Below are positions 1-5,578 of a stretch of 7,824 nucleotides of DNA, in pieces. Under the pieces are notes generated by a model. The model saw only the letters and a list, made by a program, of their open reading frames with translations, had not been told where the DNA came from and did not search any database. Within the stretch, counting starts at the first letter, position 1. Each line of letters starts with the position of its first letter. The DNA comes from Coleofasciculus sp. S288. Its GTDB lineage: Bacteria > Cyanobacteriota > Cyanobacteriia > Cyanobacteriales > Coleofasciculaceae. The stretch lies in contig JAIUYC010000143.1 of the NCBI GenBank assembly GCA_020216575.1, positions 1 to 7,824 on the forward strand, given 5' to 3'. The position numbers were made by a program, and so were the translations under genes.

Positions 1-157
1 TGAACTGAACAGTTTTTAATGCCGCTGTACCGCTCAGTGCAGCTCGGACTTTATATCCTTGCTTAGATAAAAGCTCGCTTAAGAGATTTAAATTTGCAGG
101 GTTATCATCAACTATTAATATGTTTTCTTTGAAAGGAGAATTTTGAGGAGTATCCAT
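1..157 (-). CDS. Response regulator, N-terminal part of receiver domain (partial, cut by left edge)
   Basis: Read on the minus strand from ATG at 157-155, 52 codons are open to the window edge. The protein begins MDTPQNSPFKENILIVDDNP and continues ANLNLLSELLSKQGYKVRAA. This is the start of a CheY-like receiver domain: strand beta-1 (ILIV, residues 13-16), the acidic metal-binding pair D17-D18, the DNPANL turn, helix alpha-1, and strand beta-2 (YKVRAA). The phosphoacceptor Asp, expected near residue 60, lies outside the window, so the output domain (GGDEF, HTH, kinase or none) cannot be seen. Start choice: GAGAGGG at 163-169 sits 5 nt before the ATG, and family alignment places the domain start just after it. 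Directly upstream lies the remnant of a hybrid kinase tail, the usual arrangement for cyanobacterial sensor-regulator pairs. The partner kinase here is broken. The receiver identification is firm; the full protein type is unknown. Confidence 0.85.
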   Translation of the reverse strand, partial: MDTPQNSPFKENILIVDDNPANLNLLSELLSKQGYKVRAALSGTAALKTVQF

Positions 158-578
158 TTTGACCCTCTCGAAGATTGGATTAAATTCAATAACTGTTCGT
201 ACTCGAAATTGTTAGTCAACGTAGCGATCACATTAGCGAGAGGTTCATTGAGTGTGCGAATTCGAGCCATAAAGGATTATATCAGTTCTACATCCAGTTC
301 TAGGAGAGCGCTCTGGAAGTCAGCCACTCAATCTGGAGGCAGAATACCAAGGGCAGTGGGAATCGAAATATCCATCTGTGTTTCGGTTTTTATAGGTGTG
401 GCGGTGAGTTTATCATAGACAAAGCGCACTCCGGTATGGCTGTGTAAGGCGTCAAAAATCTCTGTCTCTCGGAAGGGTTTGCTGATAAAGTCATCACACC
501 CCGCACAGAGGAAGTAGTTTGTTCTTCCTCTAAACTACTCGCTGTTACGGCAACAATCGCTGTCGATTGACCTTTTGT
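158..578 (-). pseudogene. Decayed C-terminal receiver domain and tail of a hybrid histidine kinase
   Basis: Minus-strand remnant readable in two frames. From 578 the frame reads TKGQSTAIVAVTASSLEEEQTT, with residues matching beta-4/alpha-4 of the receivers that end cyanobacterial hybrid kinases (typically KGQATxIIALTASxxEEER). Near 511-515 one base appears missing. The frame then changes, and from 510 reads LCAGCDDFISKPFRETEIFD, which contains the conserved receiver Lys (KPF), followed by a tail including HTGVRFVYDKLTATP. A TGA at 330-328 follows ILPPD, and a TAA at 279-277 follows ELDVELI. The same frame then still reads RTLNEPLANVIATLTNNFEY and ends EQLLNLIQSS, matching the usual family C-terminus. 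So there is one frameshift plus two nonsense codons. The front of the receiver (including the phosphoacceptor Asp), the HATPase and the HisKA domains are absent upstream, so the gene is also 5'-truncated. It cannot make a working kinase. Family match is from memory of conserved sequence, not a search. Confidence 0.8.
163..169 (-). promoter_or_regulatory. Ribosome binding site of the response regulator
   Basis: GAGAGGG on the minus strand, followed by the 5-nt spacer TCAAA and then ATG. It supports the start at 157. The same bases encode the end of the kinase remnant in another frame, so the two genes were probably once translationally coupled or overlapping. Confidence 0.6.
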
Positions 579-821
579 TACCGAGTTGGTGGCGTGGAAG
601 CCCCTCTCTTTCAAGAAGGGAATCGGAGTTGAGGCGATATGTTGAGAGTTTTTGAAGAATCAGCCAATTCCGCTTTACCGTCTAGAGAATAGAAGAGGAT
701 GTCTGAAAGGTCGCTTTGCACATCTCCCACTAACCCATTAGGAGTTGCTCTGAGGTCGAAAACTCTGGTTCTTTCTTCAAGGTTTAATACTCAGAAGGTA
801 GTATAGCAAAAGGCTCCAGGG
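579..821. other. Gene-free degenerate stretch
   Basis: No supportable gene. On the minus strand the segment around 570-612 reads LKERGFHATNSVTKGQ before joining the kinase remnant. The GFHATNSV part resembles a short sequence I recall as recurring in non-coding cyanobacterial DNA, so the kinase may be cut off here by a small repeat rather than reading on upstream. A 59-codon open frame at 611-790 (minus) has no start codon, ribosome site or recognisable family. I see no transposase fragment and no terminal inverted repeats. Confidence 0.4.
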
Positions 822-877
822 CAGTGGTTCGACAGGCTCACCAATCAGACAGTGGTTCGACAGGCTCACCAATCGGG
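822..877. repeat. Two tandem copies of a 28-bp unit (GTTCGACAGGCTCACC type)
   Basis: Two units at 822-849 and 850-877 share their first 25 bases exactly and differ only in the last three (AGA versus GGG). A third copy starts with CAG at 878 but breaks off at once. The core GGTTCGACAGGCTCACC is a weak imperfect palindrome with GGT/ACC ends. Read on the minus strand it gives the GEPVEP-type peptide that often turns up in spurious ORFs over dispersed bacterial repeats, so this is probably a member of a genome-wide repeat family. The duplication is seen directly; family membership is recollection. Confidence 0.85.
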
Positions 878-1057
878 CAGAAGGGATGCATATTGACTGG
901 CCCATGCAAAACCTCCCTGCTGGGACGGAGTTGGCTGACATGAACTACCTCATATTAAGTTTTCCAGTTGACTGAGATTAATACCAGCGAAGATCACCAA
1001 GTTAAAGATTAAGTTAAAAATTTCATGATTGGGCGGTGACAATTCCTGCTCTCAGCC
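878..1057. other. Gene-free spacer downstream of the AAA-like ATPase gene
   Basis: There is no gene, hairpin terminator or RNA gene that I can support. AAGTTAAA occurs twice, near 1000-1017, in an AT-rich stretch. A 23-codon plus-strand frame at 888-959 has a weak GAAGGG before its ATG but no recognisable product. Confidence 0.35.
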
Positions 1058-2440
1058 TCAACCTAATTGCTCCCGAAAATAGAGGCGATACAACTCGCAG
1101 CTCGGTGTTGCCTGATTCCCCTGAAGCTTAATCAGACCCATGCTTTCTAATTTATAGGCGATGCTTGCTTCTAATCGCACATTTCCTGGCGCTGTAACCA
1201 CCTGGTGAAGTGCTGCTGCTAATTCAGAATTCTGTTGCAGATTTGCTAGGTGACGCTGCAAATGGTTGCGATAAATTCCGGAGAGGGTAGGAGCGTCTTG
1301 CAGGAGTTGCTCTAAACTCTCCTCTTTCTTACCCTGAGGAAGCTGGGAGGGATTAGCGAGGTGATAGAGAGCAAGGCGTACTAGATAGGGATGTCCACCC
1401 ACCATCGCCAGTAGAGGTGCAAGGTTTTGCGCTCCCGCTCCGCCCTTTGCCCAATCGAGTCCGTGTCGCATTGCTAAATTCTGCACCTGTTCGCTGGTAA
1501 ATTCTGGCAACTTAATGGGTAGACCAACATTAAACGGAGATTGATTGATATCTAAGGGAACATAAACTTCCGTCGTGTGAACCACCACCAATCGGAGTTT
1601 TTGCCAAATACTCAGTTCTGAAGCATCCTCGTACCAAGAGCGCAGCAACGGTAGAAAGTCGCCAGAGATTTCTGGATGCTCGAATGTCTGGTTCACTTCA
1701 TCCAACGCCAAGACTACGGGGCTGTCGATCGCTGATAGCAGATACTCTTGGAAATAGACTGTGCAGCTTACTTTGCTGCCAATATCCTCATCCCAATACT
1801 CATCCAGTCTTGGTTCTAACTTCAACTGACGACTGACATTGGCACACAACCAGCGCAGGAACTTATCCAAGTCGCAGAAAACTGTGCTATCTGCCCGATG
1901 CAAATTTAACAGCACGGTGTGTAGCCCAGCTTGTTTGGCATGAGCCAGAATTCTGTGCATTAGGGAGGTTTTCCCCATTTGCCTGGGAGCTTTGATGCGG
2001 AGCAAGCTTCCAGGTTTGCCAATCTCTGCATAGGCAGATTCTTCAATGGGGGGACGCTCGATGTAAAAAATTGAATTGAGCGGCACTGGCCCACTAGGAA
2101 ATTCTAGGGATGGGAGATTGGAGTTCCCTGCTGTCTCCTCTTTGGTAAGAGGTGTTTCTCCCTTACCTCCTCTTCCTCTCTCTACCTTGGTGTACTGGTA
2201 ATGCTCCAAGACTGATTGCACATTTTTTTTAGTGACTTTCTCCCCCAGCGCCTCTGAGAGAGATTGCCATAACTGAGAGCCGACTTCTTTGATGTAATCA
2301 GAGTCATACCCAGACTGTTCGGCAATCTCCCAGTACGTCTGTCCTGACCATGACTGACAGAAGACAAATTGCTGAATGTAATTGAGACGCTTTTGTTTGA
2401 GAACTTTGTCCAGAATTTCTAGAGCTTCGTCAACATCCAT
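1058..2440 (-). CDS. vMAP-type N-terminal HTH plus AAA-like (AAA_35 type) ATPase
   Basis: 460-residue, probably cytosolic protein with three parts. Residues 1-80 form a helical domain (DEALEILDKV, WSGQTYWEIAEQSGYDSDYI, LGEKVTKKN) matching the N-terminal HTH-like domain of cyanobacterial vWA-MoxR-associated proteins (vMAP). Residues 82-110 are a charged, Gly/Lys/Glu-rich linker. Residues ~112-330 are a P-loop ATPase of the AAA-like family: Walker A APRQMGKTS at 151-159 (Ala replaces the first Gly, usual in this family as I recall it), Walker B VVLALDE at 242-248, and a sensor-like strand LRLVVVHTTE at 282-291. Residues ~335-460 hold the GGHPYLVRLALYHL helix and a likely winged-helix end (LESMGLIKLQGNQATPSCEL). 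The start fits the family N-terminus. GAGAG immediately precedes the ATG, too close to be a good ribosome site. Known context: vMAP proteins belong to NTP-dependent conflict systems with vWA and MoxR partners; neither is in this window, so it may act alone or as a signalling switch. ATPase call firm, biological role unknown. Confidence 0.85.
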   Translation of the reverse strand: MDVDEALEILDKVLKQKRLNYIQQFVFCQSWSGQTYWEIAEQSGYDSDYIKEVGSQLWQSLSEALGEKVTKKNVQSVLEHYQYTKVERGRGGKGETPLTKEETAGNSNLPSLEFPSGPVPLNSIFYIERPPIEESAYAEIGKPGSLLRIKAPRQMGKTSLMHRILAHAKQAGLHTVLLNLHRADSTVFCDLDKFLRWLCANVSRQLKLEPRLDEYWDEDIGSKVSCTVYFQEYLLSAIDSPVVLALDEVNQTFEHPEISGDFLPLLRSWYEDASELSIWQKLRLVVVHTTEVYVPLDINQSPFNVGLPIKLPEFTSEQVQNLAMRHGLDWAKGGAGAQNLAPLLAMVGGHPYLVRLALYHLANPSQLPQGKKEESLEQLLQDAPTLSGIYRNHLQRHLANLQQNSELAAALHQVVTAPGNVRLEASIAYKLESMGLIKLQGNQATPSCELYRLYFREQLG

Positions 2441-2513
2441 CTCTCAAGGGGGTTTGAAAGGAGCGTCCTGCTCCAAGCGATCGCACAAAAAATGTACCTA
2501 ACCATTTGTGGGT

Positions 2514-2543
2514 AGACTACGCCTGTTGTGACTCTCTTGTCAA
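2514..2543 (-). promoter_or_regulatory. Possible promoter of the AAA-like ATPase gene
   Basis: A perfect -35 hexamer TTGACA (2538-2543, minus strand) is followed after 18 bp by TAGTCT (2514-2519), a poor -10 with only 3 of 6 matches. A second TTGACC lies 9 bp further upstream (2547-2552), giving a TTTGAC-N3-TTTGAC doublet that could also be an activator site. The predicted leader is about 65 nt and holds a HIP1 site (2477-2484) and a small GGAGC/GCTCC hairpin (2460-2474). Confidence 0.25.
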
Positions 2544-2652
2544 ATTGGTCAAAGAAATTTAATGTTCATCTTTTCCGGTAGAAGTAGTCCAGCGTTGAGG
2601 GGAAAAGCCATCCGTAAACTTATTGTTTGTAATTCTCCATTACCAAAAAGCG

Positions 2653-2691
2653 GTTTTTAACTACAAGTACAAGAGAGCCATTGTTAAAAAC
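2653..2691 (-). terminator. Weak hairpin at the porin stop codon
   Basis: A perfect 9-bp inverted repeat, GTTTTTAAC (2653-2661) and GTTAAAAAC (2683-2691), includes the porin stop codon at 2684-2686 and encloses a 21-nt loop. The stem is AT-rich and no long U-run follows, so it is a poor intrinsic terminator. It may only help mRNA 3'-end stability. Confidence 0.25.
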
Positions 2692-4591
2692 TAAACTGCG
2701 CCCTGACGTTACCCACGTAGATATTGGGATTATCGCTGAAGTTGTTGGGGTTGCCAATTAGGTAAAAGGCGGGGACAAGTGCCAAATTATCGGTCAATGG
2801 ATAAAAATAAGTAGCTTCAAACTCATACTGCACCCCTCCATTCCCACCACCAGAGACAAGAAATTGACGACCATCCAGAACCGAAAATGGAATTTGGTAC
2901 GATAAGGTTGCCAATGCTCCTTCCTTACCCAAGTCAGGAAAGGCGACTCCTAATTGAAGTGCTTGGGCATTCACTTCACCATCGGGTAAATCTGCTCTTC
3001 GGGGATTAAGATTGGTACTCCCATAGCCATAGCGTCCGAAAATACCAAAACCAGGAGAAACTAACCAGTCGAAGTTAACACTAAAGGTGTCAGCCGTGGC
3101 ACGTCTGAGTTCGCCACCAAAACCATCATCGGCAAGTCCGTAAATGGGTTCACCTTGAGCACCACCTTTAAACAATCCGGCAGTTGAATCCCGACGAGAG
3201 CGATTGTAAAGCAACCGGAGGTTTAGGCGATCGCTAGGGGAAAAAGTCAACTCCGTGGTGAACGTGTTAATCCCATTAAATAACCCTTTGGCTGGGTTAG
3301 AAGCAGAACCGAAGGGGGGTTGCGGCAGAAATTCAGTATTTTCTGCTAGATAGGCTACCCCCAGTCTAAATTGTTGGCTCATCTGCCAAAAAGCAACAAC
3401 TCCAGCACCGCGATCGAGCGTGTTCAGCAAAGTACTGCCACCGGAGTTAAAACTGCTAGTCCCTCTCAAGAATAAGGTGAAGCGATTGGCGTCAAAGTGA
3501 CGATACCAGTTAATCTGGGGACCAACAGTAAACTGAATGCGATCGCTAACTGGAAACGAATAGAACAATTCACGAATAATCACATCATTGGTTTCAACGG
3601 CAGGGGTTTGATCAGTAAATGGGACGCCGAACGTATTGAATAAACCCGCAGAAACAAACTCGTTCGCCGGAGAGTTCCCATTTCCAGCAACAAGTTGCGT
3701 GACTAATTGATCTTTCCCTGTAAAGGACGTGGTAAAGTTCAGAAACACTAAGTAGCTGGATGTAATATTAGGATTCTCGGTGATCTGCCGCTCTACAGGG
3801 TTATTATTTGCGTCCCGCGCTACAGCGAAAGGACTCAACCCTTCTGCCTTGATATCACCCTCTGCAAAAGCACCACTGAGGTTGAAGAAGGCATTGCCAG
3901 TCAGCTTGGTGGTGGTGGAAAACTGATTATCTTCTGCAACGGCAACACGACTTTCCAAATTATCCACTCGCGTTCCTAAGGTTGCCAGTTCTGCCTCGAA
4001 CTCCTGCACCAGTCGTTGTAGTGTTTCTAAATCCTCGCGAGTCACCCCGTTATCTGGACTCGAGGCAATGAGACGCTCAACTTTTTGTAGACAGGCGTTC
4101 AAACCTGCCGCGAATTCAAAACGGGTAACTGCGCGGTTGCCGCGATAGGTACTATTGGGATAGCCAGCAATACAGCCGTAACGTTCTACGAGCGATCTCA
4201 ACGCCTCATACGCCCAGTCTCCAGGTGAAACATCCCGCAACTGCGACACATTAGTAACTTGGGACATGGGTTCAGTCATAGTGATATCTTCCGTCTCTGA
4301 AGATAACTCAACTACAGAGGTAATCTCATCAAGAGGCAGCACGGCGTCAGAAGTAGCGGCATTTCCGGTATCCGAGATAAGTTCAGTTCCATCAGTTACA
4401 TTTACATTCCCAATCGTCTGCGTTGTGTCAGAGACAGTATCTGCTTCTTGTTGATCAGAAGATATCGGTATAGTAGTAGCGATCGCCTGCGATCGCATGA
4501 CGAACATCACCCCATTGGCAACCAACAAAGACATCCATAAAATCCCAAGTACAGTGAGCCGAACCTGCAAAGTTGATGCATCCTTAACCAT
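2684..4591 (-). CDS. SLH-domain outer-membrane porin (iron uptake porin / OprB family)
   Basis: 635-residue outer-membrane beta-barrel porin of the cyanobacterial SLH-OprB type, often annotated 'iron uptake porin'. Residues 1-36 are a signal sequence: hydrophobic segment VLGILWMSLLVANGVMFVM at 14-32, likely cleavage after SQA (36). Residues 39-112 are a Ser/Thr/Asp/Glu-rich linker. Residues ~115-175 form one SLH domain (VSQLRDVSPGDWAYEALRSL, GCIAGYPNSTYRGNRAVTRFEF), which anchors to peptidoglycan or secondary wall polymer. Residues 183-222 are a coiled coil (LETLQRLVQEFEAELATLGT). The barrel runs from ~225 (FSTTTKLTGNAFFNLSGAF) to the terminal Phe of VRAQFSF, the usual beta-signal ending in an aromatic. 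Length is within the family's normal range. GAGGAG lies only 2 nt before the ATG, closer than usual, but later starts would remove part of the signal peptide. By family knowledge such porins pass small solutes and inorganic ions including iron; specificity cannot be read from sequence, and I found no clear Fur box upstream. Confidence 0.92.
   Translation of the reverse strand: MVKDASTLQVRLTVLGILWMSLLVANGVMFVMRSQAIATTIPISSDQQEADTVSDTTQTIGNVNVTDGTELISDTGNAATSDAVLPLDEITSVVELSSETEDITMTEPMSQVTNVSQLRDVSPGDWAYEALRSLVERYGCIAGYPNSTYRGNRAVTRFEFAAGLNACLQKVERLIASSPDNGVTREDLETLQRLVQEFEAELATLGTRVDNLESRVAVAEDNQFSTTTKLTGNAFFNLSGAFAEGDIKAEGLSPFAVARDANNNPVERQITENPNITSSYLVFLNFTTSFTGKDQLVTQLVAGNGNSPANEFVSAGLFNTFGVPFTDQTPAVETNDVIIRELFYSFPVSDRIQFTVGPQINWYRHFDANRFTLFLRGTSSFNSGGSTLLNTLDRGAGVVAFWQMSQQFRLGVAYLAENTEFLPQPPFGSASNPAKGLFNGINTFTTELTFSPSDRLNLRLLYNRSRRDSTAGLFKGGAQGEPIYGLADDGFGGELRRATADTFSVNFDWLVSPGFGIFGRYGYGSTNLNPRRADLPDGEVNAQALQLGVAFPDLGKEGALATLSYQIPFSVLDGRQFLVSGGGNGGVQYEFEATYFYPLTDNLALVPAFYLIGNPNNFSDNPNIYVGNVRAQFSF
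4479..4496. repeat. Doublet of HIP1 octamers
   Basis: Two GCGATCGC copies at 4479-4486 and 4489-4496, separated by 2 bp, inside the porin signal-peptide coding region (they encode part of MRSQAIATT around the cleavage site). Single HIP1 sites occur at 2477, 3227, 3539, 6066 and 6524. HIP1 is the abundant cyanobacterial palindrome. Confidence 0.9.
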
Positions 4592-4728
4592 CGCTCCTCA
4601 TACCTATTCTCGATAATCAAATTTTCAGAACCTTGCAGAAACAAGCAGCAGATTTAGGATAAAAGTAGAATCAGGGTGAGGAATTTCCCACACCTCGGCT
4701 TTTGCAACTGTAATATCAATTTTCTAAA

Positions 4729-4757
4729 ATGCTGCTACACATTAATCTCCGTGTCAA
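4729..4757 (-). promoter_or_regulatory. Possible promoter of the porin gene
   Basis: A perfect TTGACA (4752-4757, minus strand) with 17-bp spacing to CAGCAT (4729-4734), which matches the -10 consensus at only 3 of 6 bases. It would give a leader of about 130 nt. That leader contains an imperfect hairpin, GGTG...CACC, at 4675-4694. No terminator is visible between this and the gene upstream. Confidence 0.25.
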
Positions 4758-4793
4758 TCTTGCTTGGCATAAATTAGTTATTGCCCACCTATT

Positions 4794-5345
4794 CTACATT
4801 CCCTCGTCAAGTCCATAGGTTAAGCTTTTAATGTCGTAAACTCTAATATTGGGTTCACCATCGAGCATATCGGGAAATTGTTCCAATAGCCTTTCCGTAT
4901 AAGGCTGTTTCAAATGTTCGGCGAGGGCTTCTCGACTTTTCCATTCCTCGAAATAAATAAATGAATTCGGTACGGTTGATTCCTCGTAGAAGCTATAGCT
5001 AATTACACCGTCTTCTGCCCTCGTGGGTTCCAAAGTAGCTGTGGCAAGCTTTATAAATAAATCTCTCTTCTCCGGTTTTATTTTAAATCTTGATGCCAGA
5101 ACGACTGGAACATCAACTTGAGTAGCTTGTGCTAACTCCTGTGTTTCTTGCTTAGAAATATCCTGCGTTGGCTTACTGGCAATTGAAGAGGTACATCCAG
5201 TGCTAAAAACGGTAAAAAGCAATAAAACTGAAAAGACGTGTTTTCGATAGCGTTTGGGAAGCGGTTTCTGTAAGAGGGGTGTTAGCGAATTCGCCCAACT
5301 ACAGGGTTGTTTAGACTTAAAAGCAGGGAATTGAGATTTCACCAT
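4794..5345 (-). CDS. Membrane-anchored or exported ABM-domain (putative monooxygenase-like) protein
   Basis: 183-residue protein. Residues 1-36 are an unusually long basic N-region (KPLPKRYRKH at 27-36), followed by a hydrophobic core (VFSVLLLFTVF, 37-47) and FSTGC with Cys51. This resembles a lipoprotein signal, but Ser at -3 of the lipobox is atypical, so it may instead be a plain signal peptide or an N-terminal anchor. Residues 52-78 are a Ser/Thr/Gln-rich spacer. Residues ~80-172 form an antibiotic biosynthesis monooxygenase (ABM)-type ferredoxin-like fold: VVLASRFKIKPEKRDLFIKL, EDGVISYSFYEESTVPNSF, YFEEWKSREALAEHLKQPY. ABM proteins oxidise quinols or polyketides, degrade haem, or have unknown roles; nothing here selects among these. 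No good ribosome site precedes the ATG. The only other nearby start is GTG codon 2, so the long N-region is probably real. It lies between the porin and the glycohydrolase, with gaps of 202 and 233 bp, and is likely transcribed alone. Confidence 0.8.
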   Translation of the reverse strand: MVKSQFPAFKSKQPCSWANSLTPLLQKPLPKRYRKHVFSVLLLFTVFSTGCTSSIASKPTQDISKQETQELAQATQVDVPVVLASRFKIKPEKRDLFIKLATATLEPTRAEDGVISYSFYEESTVPNSFIYFEEWKSREALAEHLKQPYTERLLEQFPDMLDGEPNIRVYDIKSLTYGLDEGM

Positions 5346-5416
5346 AGTGTTAATATCTGATTAATTGAATTCCAATTTACCGAATTTAAATAGGGGGAGA
5401 CAATGGTGAATCTTTA

Positions 5417-5457
5417 GATGAAGTTGGTAATTTTATTGATAAAGATTTGGCTTCATC
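5417..5457. repeat. Inverted repeat GATGAAG / CTTCATC
   Basis: GATGAAG (5417-5423) and CTTCATC (5451-5457) can pair as a 7-bp stem around a 27-nt AT-rich loop. It is the outermost of three successive inverted repeats in this intergenic gap. Confidence 0.4.
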
Positions 5458-5475
5458 GAGTGGATACATCTCAAA

Positions 5476-5497
5476 GTTGCATTCAAACGATTGCAAC
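5476..5497. repeat. Inverted repeat GTTGCA / TGCAAC
   Basis: A perfect 6-bp stem, GTTGCA (5476-5481) with TGCAAC (5492-5497), around a 10-nt loop. It lies 5 bp from the larger nested hairpin at 5503-5558. Confidence 0.45.
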
Positions 5498-5502
5498 TCG
5501 GT

Positions 5503-5558
5503 ATCAGCATTTGGTCAGCAAAATCTTTTTGCTCTTCAGTTATCGCCCAAATGCTGAT
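5503..5558 (-). repeat. Nested hairpin with possible pseudoknot, downstream of the glycohydrolase gene
   Basis: A perfect 12-bp inverted repeat, ATCAGCATTTGG (5503-5514) and CCAAATGCTGAT (5547-5558), encloses a second perfect 7-bp stem, AGCAAAA (5517-5523) and TTTTGCT (5527-5533), with a 3-nt loop. In addition AGTTATC (5538-5544), inside the outer loop, is complementary to GATAACT (5573-5579) just outside the stem, allowing a pseudoknot that reaches the stop codon of the glycohydrolase gene. On that gene's strand the element starts about 20 nt after the stop. No U-run follows the outer stem, so it is not a standard intrinsic terminator. It could be a 3'-UTR structure, a small RNA or a short mobile repeat. 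Confidence 0.7.
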
Positions 5559-5578
5559 GGTATAAGAGCTGAGATAAC

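Noticed and set aside
143..418. 91-codon plus-strand open frame
   Set aside because: It lies antisense to the kinase remnant and the response regulator start, has no family resemblance, and its composition looks like a complement of those genes.
390..614. 74-codon minus-strand open frame as a separate gene
   Set aside because: Its first half is the kinase receiver and its second half is out-of-frame sequence after the deletion, so it is part of the pseudogene.
611..790. 59-codon minus-strand open frame (contains RVFDLRATPNGLVGDVQ)
   Set aside because: It has no start codon, no ribosome site and no family I recognise; the region looks like debris.
822..877. CRISPR array
   Set aside because: The units are directly tandem with no unique spacers and only two copies.
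888..959. 23-codon plus-strand frame starting MHIDWPMQNLP
   Set aside because: It is very short, with only a weak GAAGGG before the ATG and nothing to distinguish it from chance.
4266..4454. 62-codon plus-strand frame inside the porin gene
   Set aside because: It is the complement of the porin's Ser/Thr-rich linker, where low complexity keeps the opposite strand open.
4592..4793. Fur box upstream of the porin
   Set aside because: No GATAAT-like repeated hexamers are present; only an imperfect GGTG/CACC hairpin is seen.
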